Source of the DNA: a virus
Reading direction: 5' to 3' (one strand)
DNA length: 20,341 bases
IMG/VR virus record: IMGVR_UViG_3300023109_001029
Span: 1 to 20,341 of that record
This document shows, piece by piece, positions 13,331 to 20,217 of this stretch. A program made the translations under genes and the position numbers. Within the stretch, counting starts at the first letter, position 1; every line of letters starts with the position of its first letter. The notes under the pieces were generated by a model. It saw only the letters and a program-made list of their open reading frames with translations. It did no database searches and was not told where the DNA came from.

Positions 13331-15024
13331 ATAGCAACCCTTCTTACAGCCCTAATATTAAGAGTGTCATCCTTTCCACTTCCGCTATCTGTAGAGTTTC
13401 CATTCTCAAAGTTTATTCGATAAGCAGCAAACGAACTGAGTTCTGTTGAAGTCCAGTAATCATTATATGTAGATATAGAAAAGGCTTGTGAGCCACCTGA
13501 TTGAAAGTCTGACACAGATGTCTGAGCAGGATTACCAGTAGTGTAGTTAGAACCTCTTTGAGGCACTGAATAACTATTTGATCCTGACGAGGTATTATTT
13601 GAATTTGTTGTAGGTTTTAAGTTGTAATAACAAATTTCCAACTCATCTCTGGCGGGTGAATACCAGTCTGAATACCCACCTATTGTCAGACCCTCGCAGA
13701 ACTGAGCGGCAGGGTGGTTTGAGTCATTCATGTTTGAACTGTTTGTTGGCCCATCAATAACAGATGAAGTTCCTGAAGTGCTACTGGTGGAAGTTTTCCA
13801 TTTCTTGGCACTTTGTCCAGACGAAACAGGGGCGACAATCAGATAATGAGTGGCTGTGCCATTGCCAGATGTGGAAATATACCCAGCCAAATACCCGCCC
13901 TCATAAGCATCTCCAATCTGAGGGTTTGGCGTCACACTCCCACTCGCATCACTAGGCGAAGACCACCCAAACGGATTGATCGCCCATACGTTGAACGTGT
14001 AGCTTGTGCCATTGGTTAAGCCAGTAACTGTGACAGGGGATGCAGTGGGGTATTCCTCTTCATCATACTGATAAATTAAATCATCACCAAAATCCAACAC
14101 GAAAAACGACTGCTCATCAGGTTTTACAAACAAACCATAAGGAGCCGTGTTTCCAGACGTGTTCGTCGCGAAAAACTCATCGTCGTAACTTGCTGTAGAT
14201 AGATCGTATGCAGTGGACAAGTTTATCCTGTAAACTTTTTTACCCGCATTTCCCGCAAGATATAAAACAGTGCCATCAGAATTGTAAGAAACATCTAACG
14301 GCGCGCCTTCTGATAGTTGCGCTCCAACATCAAAGCTAACGCTGTCGTAACTTGCTGTGCTAATGTTGTACGCAGTAGACAAGGAGTATTGGAACAAAGT
14401 GTCATTCGTACTACCTGCGGCTACAATTTTTGTACCGTTAGAGTTAAATGTGAACCCATATAAGGTTGTATCTTGACCGCTAATGTCAAAATACAAGCTA
14501 TCATAGCTCGACGTAGTGATGTCCCAAGCAGTGCTTAGACTAAATTGAAAAATACGGTCGTTTGTGTCGTCCGCAGAAATATAAAACTTTGTCCCGTCAG
14601 GCTTAAAGGTAATGTCTCTAGGGCTGGTTGTAACCGTACCGCTAACATCTTCAAATTTAGACGCATAAGACGCCGTAGACAGGTCATACGCGGTACTTAA
14701 ATCATACTGATAAATAACCGCGTTTACATCAATAACGTAAGCCTTGGTGCCACTGTCACCGAGCGAAAAACCCCACGCTGAAGTAATCTGCGAACTATAG
14801 TCAAGGGTCTTTCCAGCATACGAAACGAGACTGAGCGGGGGGAAACTGCCCCCACCGTTATTTGACTGCACACTGTACCCAGTAATAGCCGCACCGCCAA
14901 CATCGCTAGGTGCAGTCCAACTAACAGTTACCTGCGCATTACCAGCAGAAGCACTAACACCCGTAGCAGGGTCAGGTGCATTAAGTCCGTCTTGGCCTAT
15001 AAAGCCGCCTGTACGTTTAGCCAT
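13327..15024 (-). CDS. Modular adhesin: Fn3 split by beta-propeller, then lectin-like domain
   Basis: A 565-residue protein. Residues 17-58 are the first half of an Fn3 domain (PATGVSASAGNAQVTVSW, AITGYSVQS). Residues about 62-322 form a propeller of roughly five blades of about 50 residues with the signature LSTAYDLSTASYDS. The second half of the Fn3 domain then resumes at 326-366 (ASPVTVTGLTNGTSYTFNVW, SSPSDASGSVTP). Residues about 369-565 form a DUF1566/Lcl-type C-type-lectin-like domain: GGYSDWYSPARDELEICYYN, DYWTST, NIRAVRRV. The whole reads as a stalk with two binding modules, suited to receptor recognition. AGGAG is present upstream. It is followed with overlap by a small assembly-like gene. 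Domain calls are from sequence pattern; the receptor is unknown. Confidence 0.82.
   Translation of the reverse strand: MAKRTGGFIGQDGLNAPDPATGVSASAGNAQVTVSWTAPSDVGGAAITGYSVQSNNGGGSFPPLSLVSYAGKTLDYSSQITSAWGFSLGDSGTKAYVIDVNAVIYQYDLSTAYDLSTASYASKFEDVSGTVTTSPRDITFKPDGTKFYISADDTNDRIFQFSLSTAWDITTSSYDSLYFDISGQDTTLYGFTFNSNGTKIVAAGSTNDTLFQYSLSTAYNISTASYDSVSFDVGAQLSEGAPLDVSYNSDGTVLYLAGNAGKKVYRINLSTAYDLSTASYDDEFFATNTSGNTAPYGLFVKPDEQSFFVLDFGDDLIYQYDEEEYPTASPVTVTGLTNGTSYTFNVWAINPFGWSSPSDASGSVTPNPQIGDAYEGGYLAGYISTSGNGTATHYLIVAPVSSGQSAKKWKTSTSSTSGTSSVIDGPTNSSNMNDSNHPAAQFCEGLTIGGYSDWYSPARDELEICYYNLKPTTNSNNTSSGSNSYSVPQRGSNYTTGNPAQTSVSDFQSGGSQAFSISTYNDYWTSTELSSFAAYRINFENGNSTDSGSGKDDTLNIRAVRRVAI
14059..14841 (-). 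repeat. Propeller blade repeats inside the Fn3 adhesin
   Basis: Four copies of a unit containing LSTAYDLSTASYDS (variants LSTAWDITTSSYDS, LSTAYNISTASYDS) are spaced about 52-54 residues apart, with a fifth degenerate blade at the end. At DNA level this is a roughly 155-base imperfect direct repeat. It is a candidate for blade gain or loss by recombination. Confidence 0.7.
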
Positions 15025-15036
15025 CAGAGGCTCCTA

Positions 15037-15411
15037 TTAGCTAATTTCCTCGTAGCTAACGATCACTTCCAGATCATTCGCAGTGCCAGCAGTTGCCGTA
15101 ATGGAACGGTCTTCTTCGAGATAAGTCGCCGTGTTCTTGTCCAGAGCAACCAACGAGGCGTCCGCCGGAACCGAGATAGTGCTGACCAGCGAGTATGCTG
15201 TGCCACCGCCAGCCGCGGCGCTGTGAATATCCACAGTCACATCACAGGCATTTGCGCCATCTACGTTTGCAACTTGGATCATGTTAATCTTAAAAACCTT
15301 ACCACTAGATGCAGCGTTGCTGACCAGCGTTGTTTGAGATGTTGATGAAAGCGCGACAGTGGCGGATTTGCCTATAATCGTGCTTACATTTACAATATTC
15401 GGTGCAGCCAT
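15037..15411 (-). CDS. Small conserved virion protein (124 aa)
   Basis: A 124-residue beta-rich protein: PNIVNVSTIIGKSATVALSS, SSGKVFKINMIQVANVDGAN, VTVDIHSAAAGGGTAYSLVS, then YLEEDRSITATAG and VIVSYEEIS at the end. The pattern is a single Ig/jelly-roll-like domain that I recall from many marine phage structural regions, beside tail fibres. AAGGAG precedes the ATG at good spacing. It could be a head or tail decoration protein. It lies between the duplicated-module fibre and the Fn3 adhesin. No enzymatic role is suggested. Confidence 0.78.
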   Translation of the reverse strand: MAAPNIVNVSTIIGKSATVALSSTSQTTLVSNAASSGKVFKINMIQVANVDGANACDVTVDIHSAAAGGGTAYSLVSTISVPADASLVALDKNTATYLEEDRSITATAGTANDLEVIVSYEEIS

Positions 15412-15423
15412 TTGTTTTCTCCT

Positions 15424-16713
15424 TTAGCCAAACACGATTGCCATAGCTATGGCTTTACCTGTTGATATACCAGCACTACCAAAACTAATAGTGCCACTTC
15501 CGTTAGTAACTAATGCTTGGCCGCTTGTGCCATCCGATGTCGGCAGTGTAAGCGCAGTTACAAAAGCCTGCAAGTTAGCGTCATACGCCAAGACATCTGA
15601 TCCAACTGCTACGCCTAAGTTTGTGCGGGAAGTACCTGCGTTCGCTACATCTGATAAGTTGTTAGCAGCAGCTAATGAACCGCCAACTTGTCCATCTACG
15701 TACGCTTTAATGGATTGTTGTGTAGCCAGCCCCGCAGGGTCATTAGAGGACATATTATCCTCGTCCAAAACCGCTGTGACCGACACCGTGCTGTTGATCG
15801 TTAGACTTGTGTTCGCTGCGAGGGTAGTGACAGTCGCTGCCGCGGGAGTTGTGGCACCGATAACCACACCGTCTGCGGTGCCGCCGTTTATGTCCGCCGT
15901 GGTAAGGACCGCTGAAGGAACCGTTACGACCCCGGTGCTGTTTGCAATCGTAGCCGCCGTAGTGCCGTCGTTAGCTGATATGGACCCGGTTTCGATGTCC
16001 GTAGCGTTGACTGTGTCGTCTTTGAGCAACACGCTGTCAATCGTAACACCGGAACCTGCGGTAGTCTCATCAATAGTATTTGTGGTTATCTTCTGCCCGT
16101 TAGCGACGACAATGTTATTGCTGCCGGATGTGTTGCCGTTAGCTAGAATCTCGGAAAGTGTATCAGCTCCACCAACTTGCGAAGCCACATAAGCCTTAAT
16201 AGATTGTTGTGTGGCTAAGGAAGTAGGGCTGTCAGAAACCATATCGTCTTCATCAAGGACCGCAGTGACTGCTGTGCTAGTACCCAACTGCAAAGAAGTT
16301 GTATGCGTTAAAGCCTCTACGACGTTTGTGCCATCGCAAAACAAGAACGTGGTGCGTCCATTAGGGATAAGAACACCAGACCCCGCAGCGGTCTTTACTG
16401 TAATGTTTTGCCCAGTTAGGTTTTTTACGATGTAAATTTTAGAAGCTGTGGGACAGATAACCGTACCCGCGCCAGTCAGAGCCGCGCCTGTATCGGTAAG
16501 CTCAAGCATAGCGCAGCGGGCTTCAGAAGATGTGCCATTCGCTGTAGTCAGCGTATGCGAGTCAGTCGTCCACGTATCAATGACCGCGCGGCCAGCAACG
16601 GCCTGCTCTACCATTGACGTGATGTTGTCATTTACGACATCACCCCATGTACCACTAAGCTCACCCTGAACTGGCAAAGCAAGTTTAAGTATCGGTGAAT
16701 ATTGTGTTGTCAT
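15424..16713 (-). CDS. Tail fibre protein with duplicated 35-residue module
   Basis: A 429-residue Thr/Ala/Val-rich protein. The N-terminus (YSPILKLALPVQGELSGTWG, VVNDNITSMVEQAVAG) is the adaptor-like start found in many marine phage fibres. Residues 91-135 (KIYIVKNLTGQNITVKTAAG, FLFCDGTNVVEAL) form a conserved beta domain. A 35-residue unit ending SLATQQSIKAYVASQVGG occurs at 148-182 and again at 311-345. Between the copies lies a beta-helical stretch of short TxxAT-type strands. The protein ends GKAIAMAIVFG, a hydrophobic C-terminus I recall from related fibre proteins. It is most likely a trimeric fibre connecting the tail with distal adhesins. Confidence 0.8.
   Translation of the reverse strand: MTTQYSPILKLALPVQGELSGTWGDVVNDNITSMVEQAVAGRAVIDTWTTDSHTLTTANGTSSEARCAMLELTDTGAALTGAGTVICPTASKIYIVKNLTGQNITVKTAAGSGVLIPNGRTTFLFCDGTNVVEALTHTTSLQLGTSTAVTAVLDEDDMVSDSPTSLATQQSIKAYVASQVGGADTLSEILANGNTSGSNNIVVANGQKITTNTIDETTAGSGVTIDSVLLKDDTVNATDIETGSISANDGTTAATIANSTGVVTVPSAVLTTADINGGTADGVVIGATTPAAATVTTLAANTSLTINSTVSVTAVLDEDNMSSNDPAGLATQQSIKAYVDGQVGGSLAAANNLSDVANAGTSRTNLGVAVGSDVLAYDANLQAFVTALTLPTSDGTSGQALVTNGSGTISFGSAGISTGKAIAMAIVFG
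15679..16272 (-). repeat. Two copies of a 105-base direct repeat in the fibre gene
   Basis: The copies cover 16168-16272 and 15679-15783. They encode AVTAVLDEDDMVSDSPTSLA and SVTAVLDEDNMSSNDPAGLA, each followed by TQQSIKAYV and ending QVGG. They are separated by 128 residues of unrelated sequence. This indicates an internal duplication or modular exchange within the fibre. Confidence 0.8.
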
Positions 16714-16723
16714 ATTTCAGTCC

Positions 16724-17617
16724 TCATGCGGCTATGTCTTGCCAGTTTGGATTTTGCGTTTCAGGTACACTGTCCCACGAAGGAGATTGTGCACTGGCGA
16801 TAGGTGTCCAATTAGGTGTTTGGTCATCATCAACTTCGCCCCATACGTTGGCAAAACCAATAACCCCAGTAGCTGCAAGCCCTATAACAGGTATACCTGT
16901 GTTAGCCGATGCGGCTACGTTACCAAGTTTTGCGTTCCCTTGCAATCCCGTAACTGATACAACAATTCCAAGAGCTATAAACGTGTCTCCCACGTCACCC
17001 TCGGCTTCCACACCTGTCGGAGATACTGTTACGCCCAACGCAAGAGATACGTCGCCTATAACGCCGTCAGCTTCTACTCCTATAGCCGTAACATTAGCTT
17101 CGGCGTCTACTGTAAGATCACCTACAACGCCGTCAGCCTCTACACCTACAGGTAAAACACCAGCCGCCGCGGTAGTCGTAACGGCACCTATAATGCCATC
17201 CGCCTCGACACCTGTAACCGCTGCGCTTACTCCGGCGTTAACGACTACATCCCCAATCGCCCCCGCTCCAGCCACGCTAGTAACTGGATGGTTAGCTTCA
17301 CCATCAACAACGGAGGTTCCAATACCGCCAGCGCATTCAACACCTGTAACGGCAGCTAAAGCATTTGCGGTTACGGCTACTCTTAGAGGAGTTCCCCAAG
17401 AGCCTTGCCCCCAAGAGCCTGCGCTCCAAGGCTGATCTTTACCGATAGCACCTTCAGCCTCGACACCTGTGACGAGAACAACATACTGGTCCTCTCCCCA
17501 AGCAGTCTGGCCCCAACTACCTCCACCCCAGCCGGAATACAGCGTAGCAGTAGGGTTCCCTGCCCAAGAATTTTGGCTCCAAGCGTCAGCGCCCCAAGGT
17601 CTATCGGTATTAGACAT
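16724..17617 (-). CDS. Repeat-rich phage structural protein (22-residue repeats)
   Basis: A 297-residue protein in three parts. Residues 1-77 contain Trp-Gly motifs (GWGGGSWGQTAWGED, WSAGSWGQGSWGTP). Residues 90-265 are eight consecutive units of exactly 22 residues built on VTGVEADGVIGDV. The C-terminal tail has three 11-residue units of the form QTPNWTPIASA, QSPSWDSVPET, QNPNWQDIAA. Such regular Val/Gly repeats suggest a beta-solenoid or fibrous shaft, and the Trp-rich ends may mediate assembly. Only one Cys is present (residue 94). It sits between a small virion protein and the main fibre gene. I recall similar proteins in marine podoviruses, annotated only as structural. Confidence 0.75.
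   Translation of the reverse strand: MSNTDRPWGADAWSQNSWAGNPTATLYSGWGGGSWGQTAWGEDQYVVLVTGVEAEGAIGKDQPWSAGSWGQGSWGTPLRVAVTANALAAVTGVECAGGIGTSVVDGEANHPVTSVAGAGAIGDVVVNAGVSAAVTGVEADGIIGAVTTTAAAGVLPVGVEADGVVGDLTVDAEANVTAIGVEADGVIGDVSLALGVTVSPTGVEAEGDVGDTFIALGIVVSVTGLQGNAKLGNVAASANTGIPVIGLAATGVIGFANVWGEVDDDQTPNWTPIASAQSPSWDSVPETQNPNWQDIAA
16823..17350 (-). repeat. Eight tandem 66-base repeats
   Basis: Eight in-frame units, each exactly 66 bases (22 codons), encode variants of VTGVEADGVIGDVxxxAxxxx. Units three to six of the array are the most alike. No unit carries an insertion or deletion, so length is under strong structural constraint. Confidence 0.85.
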
Positions 17618-17625
17618 ATACTACC

Positions 17626-18063
17626 TTATGGAGTAGCGATGCGTACGATGGCATTAGTAGCATCGGATGCTGGGAATTGAACAGTAAAGTCGCCTGTAGT
17701 AGAAGTTTTATCCCCCCCGAAATCCAACACTGCGACCGCCGGGTTGCTTCCGCCAACCTTATAAATCAATGCGCCCCGTGCTGTAATTGTAGCATCTGAC
17801 CACGTGGTATCTGCAAAATCCAGAAACGCTGTTGTGCCTGAAGAAGTTGGCGCTGCGGATATTACAAGGGTATTACCCCCTGCAACGTAGTTAGTTCCCG
17901 TCACTTCGTTTGTTGTTGCATACGCTGTTGTAGCCGCGCTCAACGTAGCAGAGCTAGTATACAGTGCGATCTTAAAGGTTTGTGACGTGTCGCCACTAAA
18001 ATCCATCTCGCCGTTCAAAAGAGCGACTTTGAAGGATGTACACATTGCTTGAGTAATTGCCAT
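17626..18063 (-). CDS. Small conserved virion protein (145 aa)
   Basis: A 145-residue Thr/Ser/Ala-rich beta protein. It opens MAITQAMCTSFKVALLNGEM, continues with TFKIALYTSSATLSAATTAY, TSSGTTAFLDFADTTWS and TITARGALIYKVGG, and ends VAVLDFGGDKTS, FTVQFPASDATNAIVRIA. I recall this as a conserved family in marine phage structural regions near the adaptor genes. AAGGAGG precedes the ATG, the strongest ribosome site in the window, suggesting high expression as expected of a multicopy virion component. Which part of the virion it occupies is not known to me. Confidence 0.8.
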   Translation of the reverse strand: MAITQAMCTSFKVALLNGEMDFSGDTSQTFKIALYTSSATLSAATTAYATTNEVTGTNYVAGGNTLVISAAPTSSGTTAFLDFADTTWSDATITARGALIYKVGGSNPAVAVLDFGGDKTSTTGDFTVQFPASDATNAIVRIATP

Positions 18064-18073
18064 TTTGGCCTCC

Positions 18074-18703
18074 TTAACTTACTGGGATTCGGAACTGGCC
18101 CGAACGATATGCGTCTTCACGTAGTTTGCCGTCTCCGAGACTCTTTAACAGCGTTATTGATTGCAAATACATCTTTTCGTACATCGCAACGATGTCAGGT
18201 TCACCCTTCATAAAGCGGATAGCTTCAATTAGCGCACCATTGAGTAGAGCAGAATCGAACTCGTCCCCAAGCCATGTAGTGCCAGCAGTAACGATTGATT
18301 GAGGATAATATCCATAATGAAGCTCCGAGGTGTACGAGGAATCTGGGGTAGGCCCAACGATAAACGTGTCATCGTCAAAGTATGCGTAATGCTTGGGTAA
18401 GCCTGTATCCGTTGGCTTTGGATACGCTTCCCGCATAAAGTTAACGTCTTTATTTAACAGAAAGTGGTACACCCCAGAGGCGTCAACGACTGCTAACGAG
18501 TAGGACCACAGGAAGTCAGAAGGCGTAGATAGGTACTTGTTCGCTGCTGTAAGCGTACCTGTCACGTTTTTACGCAGTGCAGGTATCTGCACCGTGTTAT
18601 ATATTTTCTGTTCAGCCTGCTGCGTAAACATAGCGAGCTGGTCATCTGTGAAAGAGTTCTCACAGATGTCTTCGATATTAGTTTTCAGCTCGGTATAGTT
18701 CAT
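18074..18703 (-). CDS. Head-tail adaptor protein, SU10-adaptor-like
   Basis: A 209-residue protein with a helical N-terminus (YTELKTNIEDICENSFTDDQ, LAMFTQQAEQKIYNTVQIPA). A beta region follows (RKNVTGTLTAANKYLSTPSD, FIVGPTPDSS, SELHYGYYPQSIV), and the C-terminus is helical (FDSALLNGALIEAIRFMKGE, MYLQSITLLKSL). This helix-beta-helix layout is that of the adaptor proteins that sit below the portal in phage SU10 and T7 gp11-type tails. The gene starts three bases after the preceding 55-residue gene. It works with the related 229-residue protein upstream in connecting head to tail. Confidence 0.78.
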   Translation of the reverse strand: MNYTELKTNIEDICENSFTDDQLAMFTQQAEQKIYNTVQIPALRKNVTGTLTAANKYLSTPSDFLWSYSLAVVDASGVYHFLLNKDVNFMREAYPKPTDTGLPKHYAYFDDDTFIVGPTPDSSYTSELHYGYYPQSIVTAGTTWLGDEFDSALLNGALIEAIRFMKGEPDIVAMYEKMYLQSITLLKSLGDGKLREDAYRSGQFRIPVS

Positions 18704-18706
18704 AGC

Positions 18707-18874
18707 TTACCCCATCGGCCCACGGGCCATAAGACCCTTTGTAGCTGCGCCTGTACCACGAACTTTAATGCCCGTAGTCTTAACACCCTTCATACTGGGT
18801 TTCGGTGCATGGCCGCACGGCTGAACGCCTTTGGCCTTGATGACCTTGGGTTCCTTCATATCAAACACTTTCAT
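18707..18874 (-). CDS. Small conserved phage protein (55 aa)
   Basis: ATG at 18874 with GGAG seven bases upstream, TAA at 18707-18709. The product begins MKVFDMKEPKVIKAKGVQPC and ends KTTGIKVRGTGAATKGLMAR, GPMG. It is basic (pI high by inspection), with a Gly/Ala/Arg C-terminal motif that I recall from small proteins in head-tail regions of several phages. It exactly fills the gap between the zinc-ribbon gene and the adaptor gene. It may be a minor virion or nucleic-acid-binding protein; no function is known to me. Confidence 0.8.
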   Translation of the reverse strand: MKVFDMKEPKVIKAKGVQPCGHAPKPSMKGVKTTGIKVRGTGAATKGLMARGPMG

Positions 18875-18884
18875 ATCATCACTC

Positions 18885-19250
18885 CTATGATGTAGTTACG
18901 GTAACTTGGCCGATCTGGCCAGTTCCTACTAATGTGTTAGGCGCAAGCCCAAAAGGGTCTCTACCGCCCCCTACGGGATTCCAACCCCATTGAATACCCC
19001 GAGAACTGGTATCCCCTGAAGGACCAAGGCTTTGGTCTGGGCGCGGGTTCCGTATAGCTTGCGGATCGTTAACTGGATATTCCCCGAGACGTAACTGTGG
19101 TTGGTCGGGATTCCAGCATTCGGGGCAAGCCTTTACGTTCGTATCTCTGCCCTTAACAAAAAGGTTACGTAGTTCCCGTAACTTGTACTGGAACCCACAC
19201 ACATCGCAAAGCGCGATAACCTTCTGGGAAGATGCGAATTGGTTGCTCAT
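18885..19250 (-). CDS. Zinc-ribbon phage protein
   Basis: A 121-residue protein. Two CxxC pairs, Cys15/Cys18 (CDVCGF) and Cys42/Cys45 (CPECWN), 23 residues apart, make a typical zinc ribbon. The rest is Pro/Gly/Gln-rich (RNPRPDQSLGPSGDTSS, IQWGWNPVGGG) with little predicted order and a Thr-rich end. The ATG overlaps the stop of the upstream adaptor gene (TAATG). Similar ribbons lie beside adaptor genes in marine podoviruses. A structural zinc site in a small head-tail or DNA-binding protein is the best guess. Confidence 0.78.
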   Translation of the reverse strand: MSNQFASSQKVIALCDVCGFQYKLRELRNLFVKGRDTNVKACPECWNPDQPQLRLGEYPVNDPQAIRNPRPDQSLGPSGDTSSRGIQWGWNPVGGGRDPFGLAPNTLVGTGQIGQVTVTTS

Positions 19251-19939
19251 TAACGAATCCTAGCTATTCTAGGGACAAATCGTTCGGCTGTCTTCTCTCG
19301 GTCTTCACCCGCGGCAAGTTCGTATTGCTCGTCGTACACGGATTTTAACATGGGGAGGCGGTCCACTAGCTCGGGAACCTTCATGGCGATATGGTACGCC
19401 AGACCTGCAACGAGGCAGGGGAAAAACCGAAAATTCATATCAGCGGTCTGTACGCCGGACCCAGCGTCTTCCACACGGCGCATACGCCAATAGTACAGCA
19501 CGTAGTCGTTGTTGTTCGGCACAGGCCATACATTTACATGCGGCGCGTCTCTCAACCGTTCTACATACAACTGGATAGGGCGACCTTGTGATAACTTGTT
19601 AGGTATAGATGCGTACGTGCTTACACTGATTCGGCTTATAGTAAGGTCGGCTTGTGTGCTAGCGTTCCCGTTGTTAGTACGTATTTGGTGTTCAAGCAGA
19701 TCAATAGTATCGGCTGGTAATGCGTACCTAGAAGTACCAGATACTAAGTTAATTGTACCCGAATCAATCGTCCACATGTTAATACCGCGGTTTTGCCACT
19801 CGATTGTCATCAAGTTCATGGACCGTCTAGCGGTGCGGAGATCATACCCAGACCGCATCTCACGGCCCGCGCGTTCCCATGCTTCTTCCGCGATCTCCGT
19901 GAAGTCCATATTAAACGCTGTGGTGCCTGATGTTGTCAT
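19250..19939 (-). CDS. Head-tail connector / adaptor-like protein
   Basis: A 229-residue protein with an N-terminal helix pair (DFTEIAEEAWERAGREMRSG, LRTARRSMNLMTIEWQNRGI), then strands (WTIDSGTINLVSGTSRYALP) and a middle beta sheet (PIQLYVERLRDAPHVNVWPV, YVLYYWRMRRVED). The C-terminal helices carry conserved charged residues. The order is like P22 gp4 and the SU10-type adaptors, which bind the portal ring and take the tail. Its ATG overlaps the preceding stop by four bases (ATGA). A second adaptor-like protein follows two genes downstream. That duplication in function is common in short-tailed phages. Confidence 0.78.
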   Translation of the reverse strand: MTTSGTTAFNMDFTEIAEEAWERAGREMRSGYDLRTARRSMNLMTIEWQNRGINMWTIDSGTINLVSGTSRYALPADTIDLLEHQIRTNNGNASTQADLTISRISVSTYASIPNKLSQGRPIQLYVERLRDAPHVNVWPVPNNNDYVLYYWRMRRVEDAGSGVQTADMNFRFFPCLVAGLAYHIAMKVPELVDRLPMLKSVYDEQYELAAGEDREKTAERFVPRIARIR

Positions 19940-20217
19940 TTCTTAGTCTTCCGTTTTGCAGGGGAGACCCGCCGTGGTTTACCTGCAGGTTGTCCAAGCC
20001 GTTTTTTCTCGGTGATTTTATTGCGTTTTTCAGACGCTGTCATCTCGCCGCTTGTCTTAGGCGTTTTGCTGGACACTTTCTTTGTTGGTCTACAGTAGGG
20101 TGTGCCTCGCTTTTCGCCTTCTTTACGTCCGCAAGCCTTACCAGTACGCACATCTTTCCAGTCCTCTTTGAACCAGCGTTTGAGTGCCGCGCCTTTTGCT
20201 GTCTTGCGAACCGCCAT
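19936..20217 (-). CDS. Basic Cys-containing protein, DUF5872-like
   Basis: A 93-residue, strongly basic protein. The N-terminal half has the order WFKEDWKDVRTGKACGRKEG, EKRGTPYCRP, with Cys29 and Cys43, followed by a Lys/Ser-rich half (VSSKTPKTSGEM, RNKITEKKRLGQ). I recall the first part as a small domain (possibly DUF5872) found in phages and large DNA viruses. Its overall charge suggests nucleic-acid binding, perhaps with packaged DNA. The ATG overlaps the preceding stop (TAATG). The name is from memory and not verified. Confidence 0.7.
   Translation of the reverse strand: MAVRKTAKGAALKRWFKEDWKDVRTGKACGRKEGEKRGTPYCRPTKKVSSKTPKTSGEMTASEKRNKITEKKRLGQPAGKPRRVSPAKRKTKK

Noticed and set aside
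13327-13480. Target of a diversity-generating retroelement at the lectin-like C-terminus
   Set aside because: No reverse transcriptase, no template repeat copy and no marked cluster of AAC/AAT codons are visible in this window.
15449-16192. Plus-strand open frame of 247 codons
   Set aside because: It lies entirely antisense to the fibre gene and is rich in Val, Ala, Ser and Pro because the fibre codons are Thr/Ala/Val-rich. No domain is recognisable.
16695-17435. Plus-strand open frame of 246 codons with regular PSAST repeats
   Set aside because: It mirrors the 66-base repeats of the minus-strand structural gene; the regularity comes from the sense repeats.
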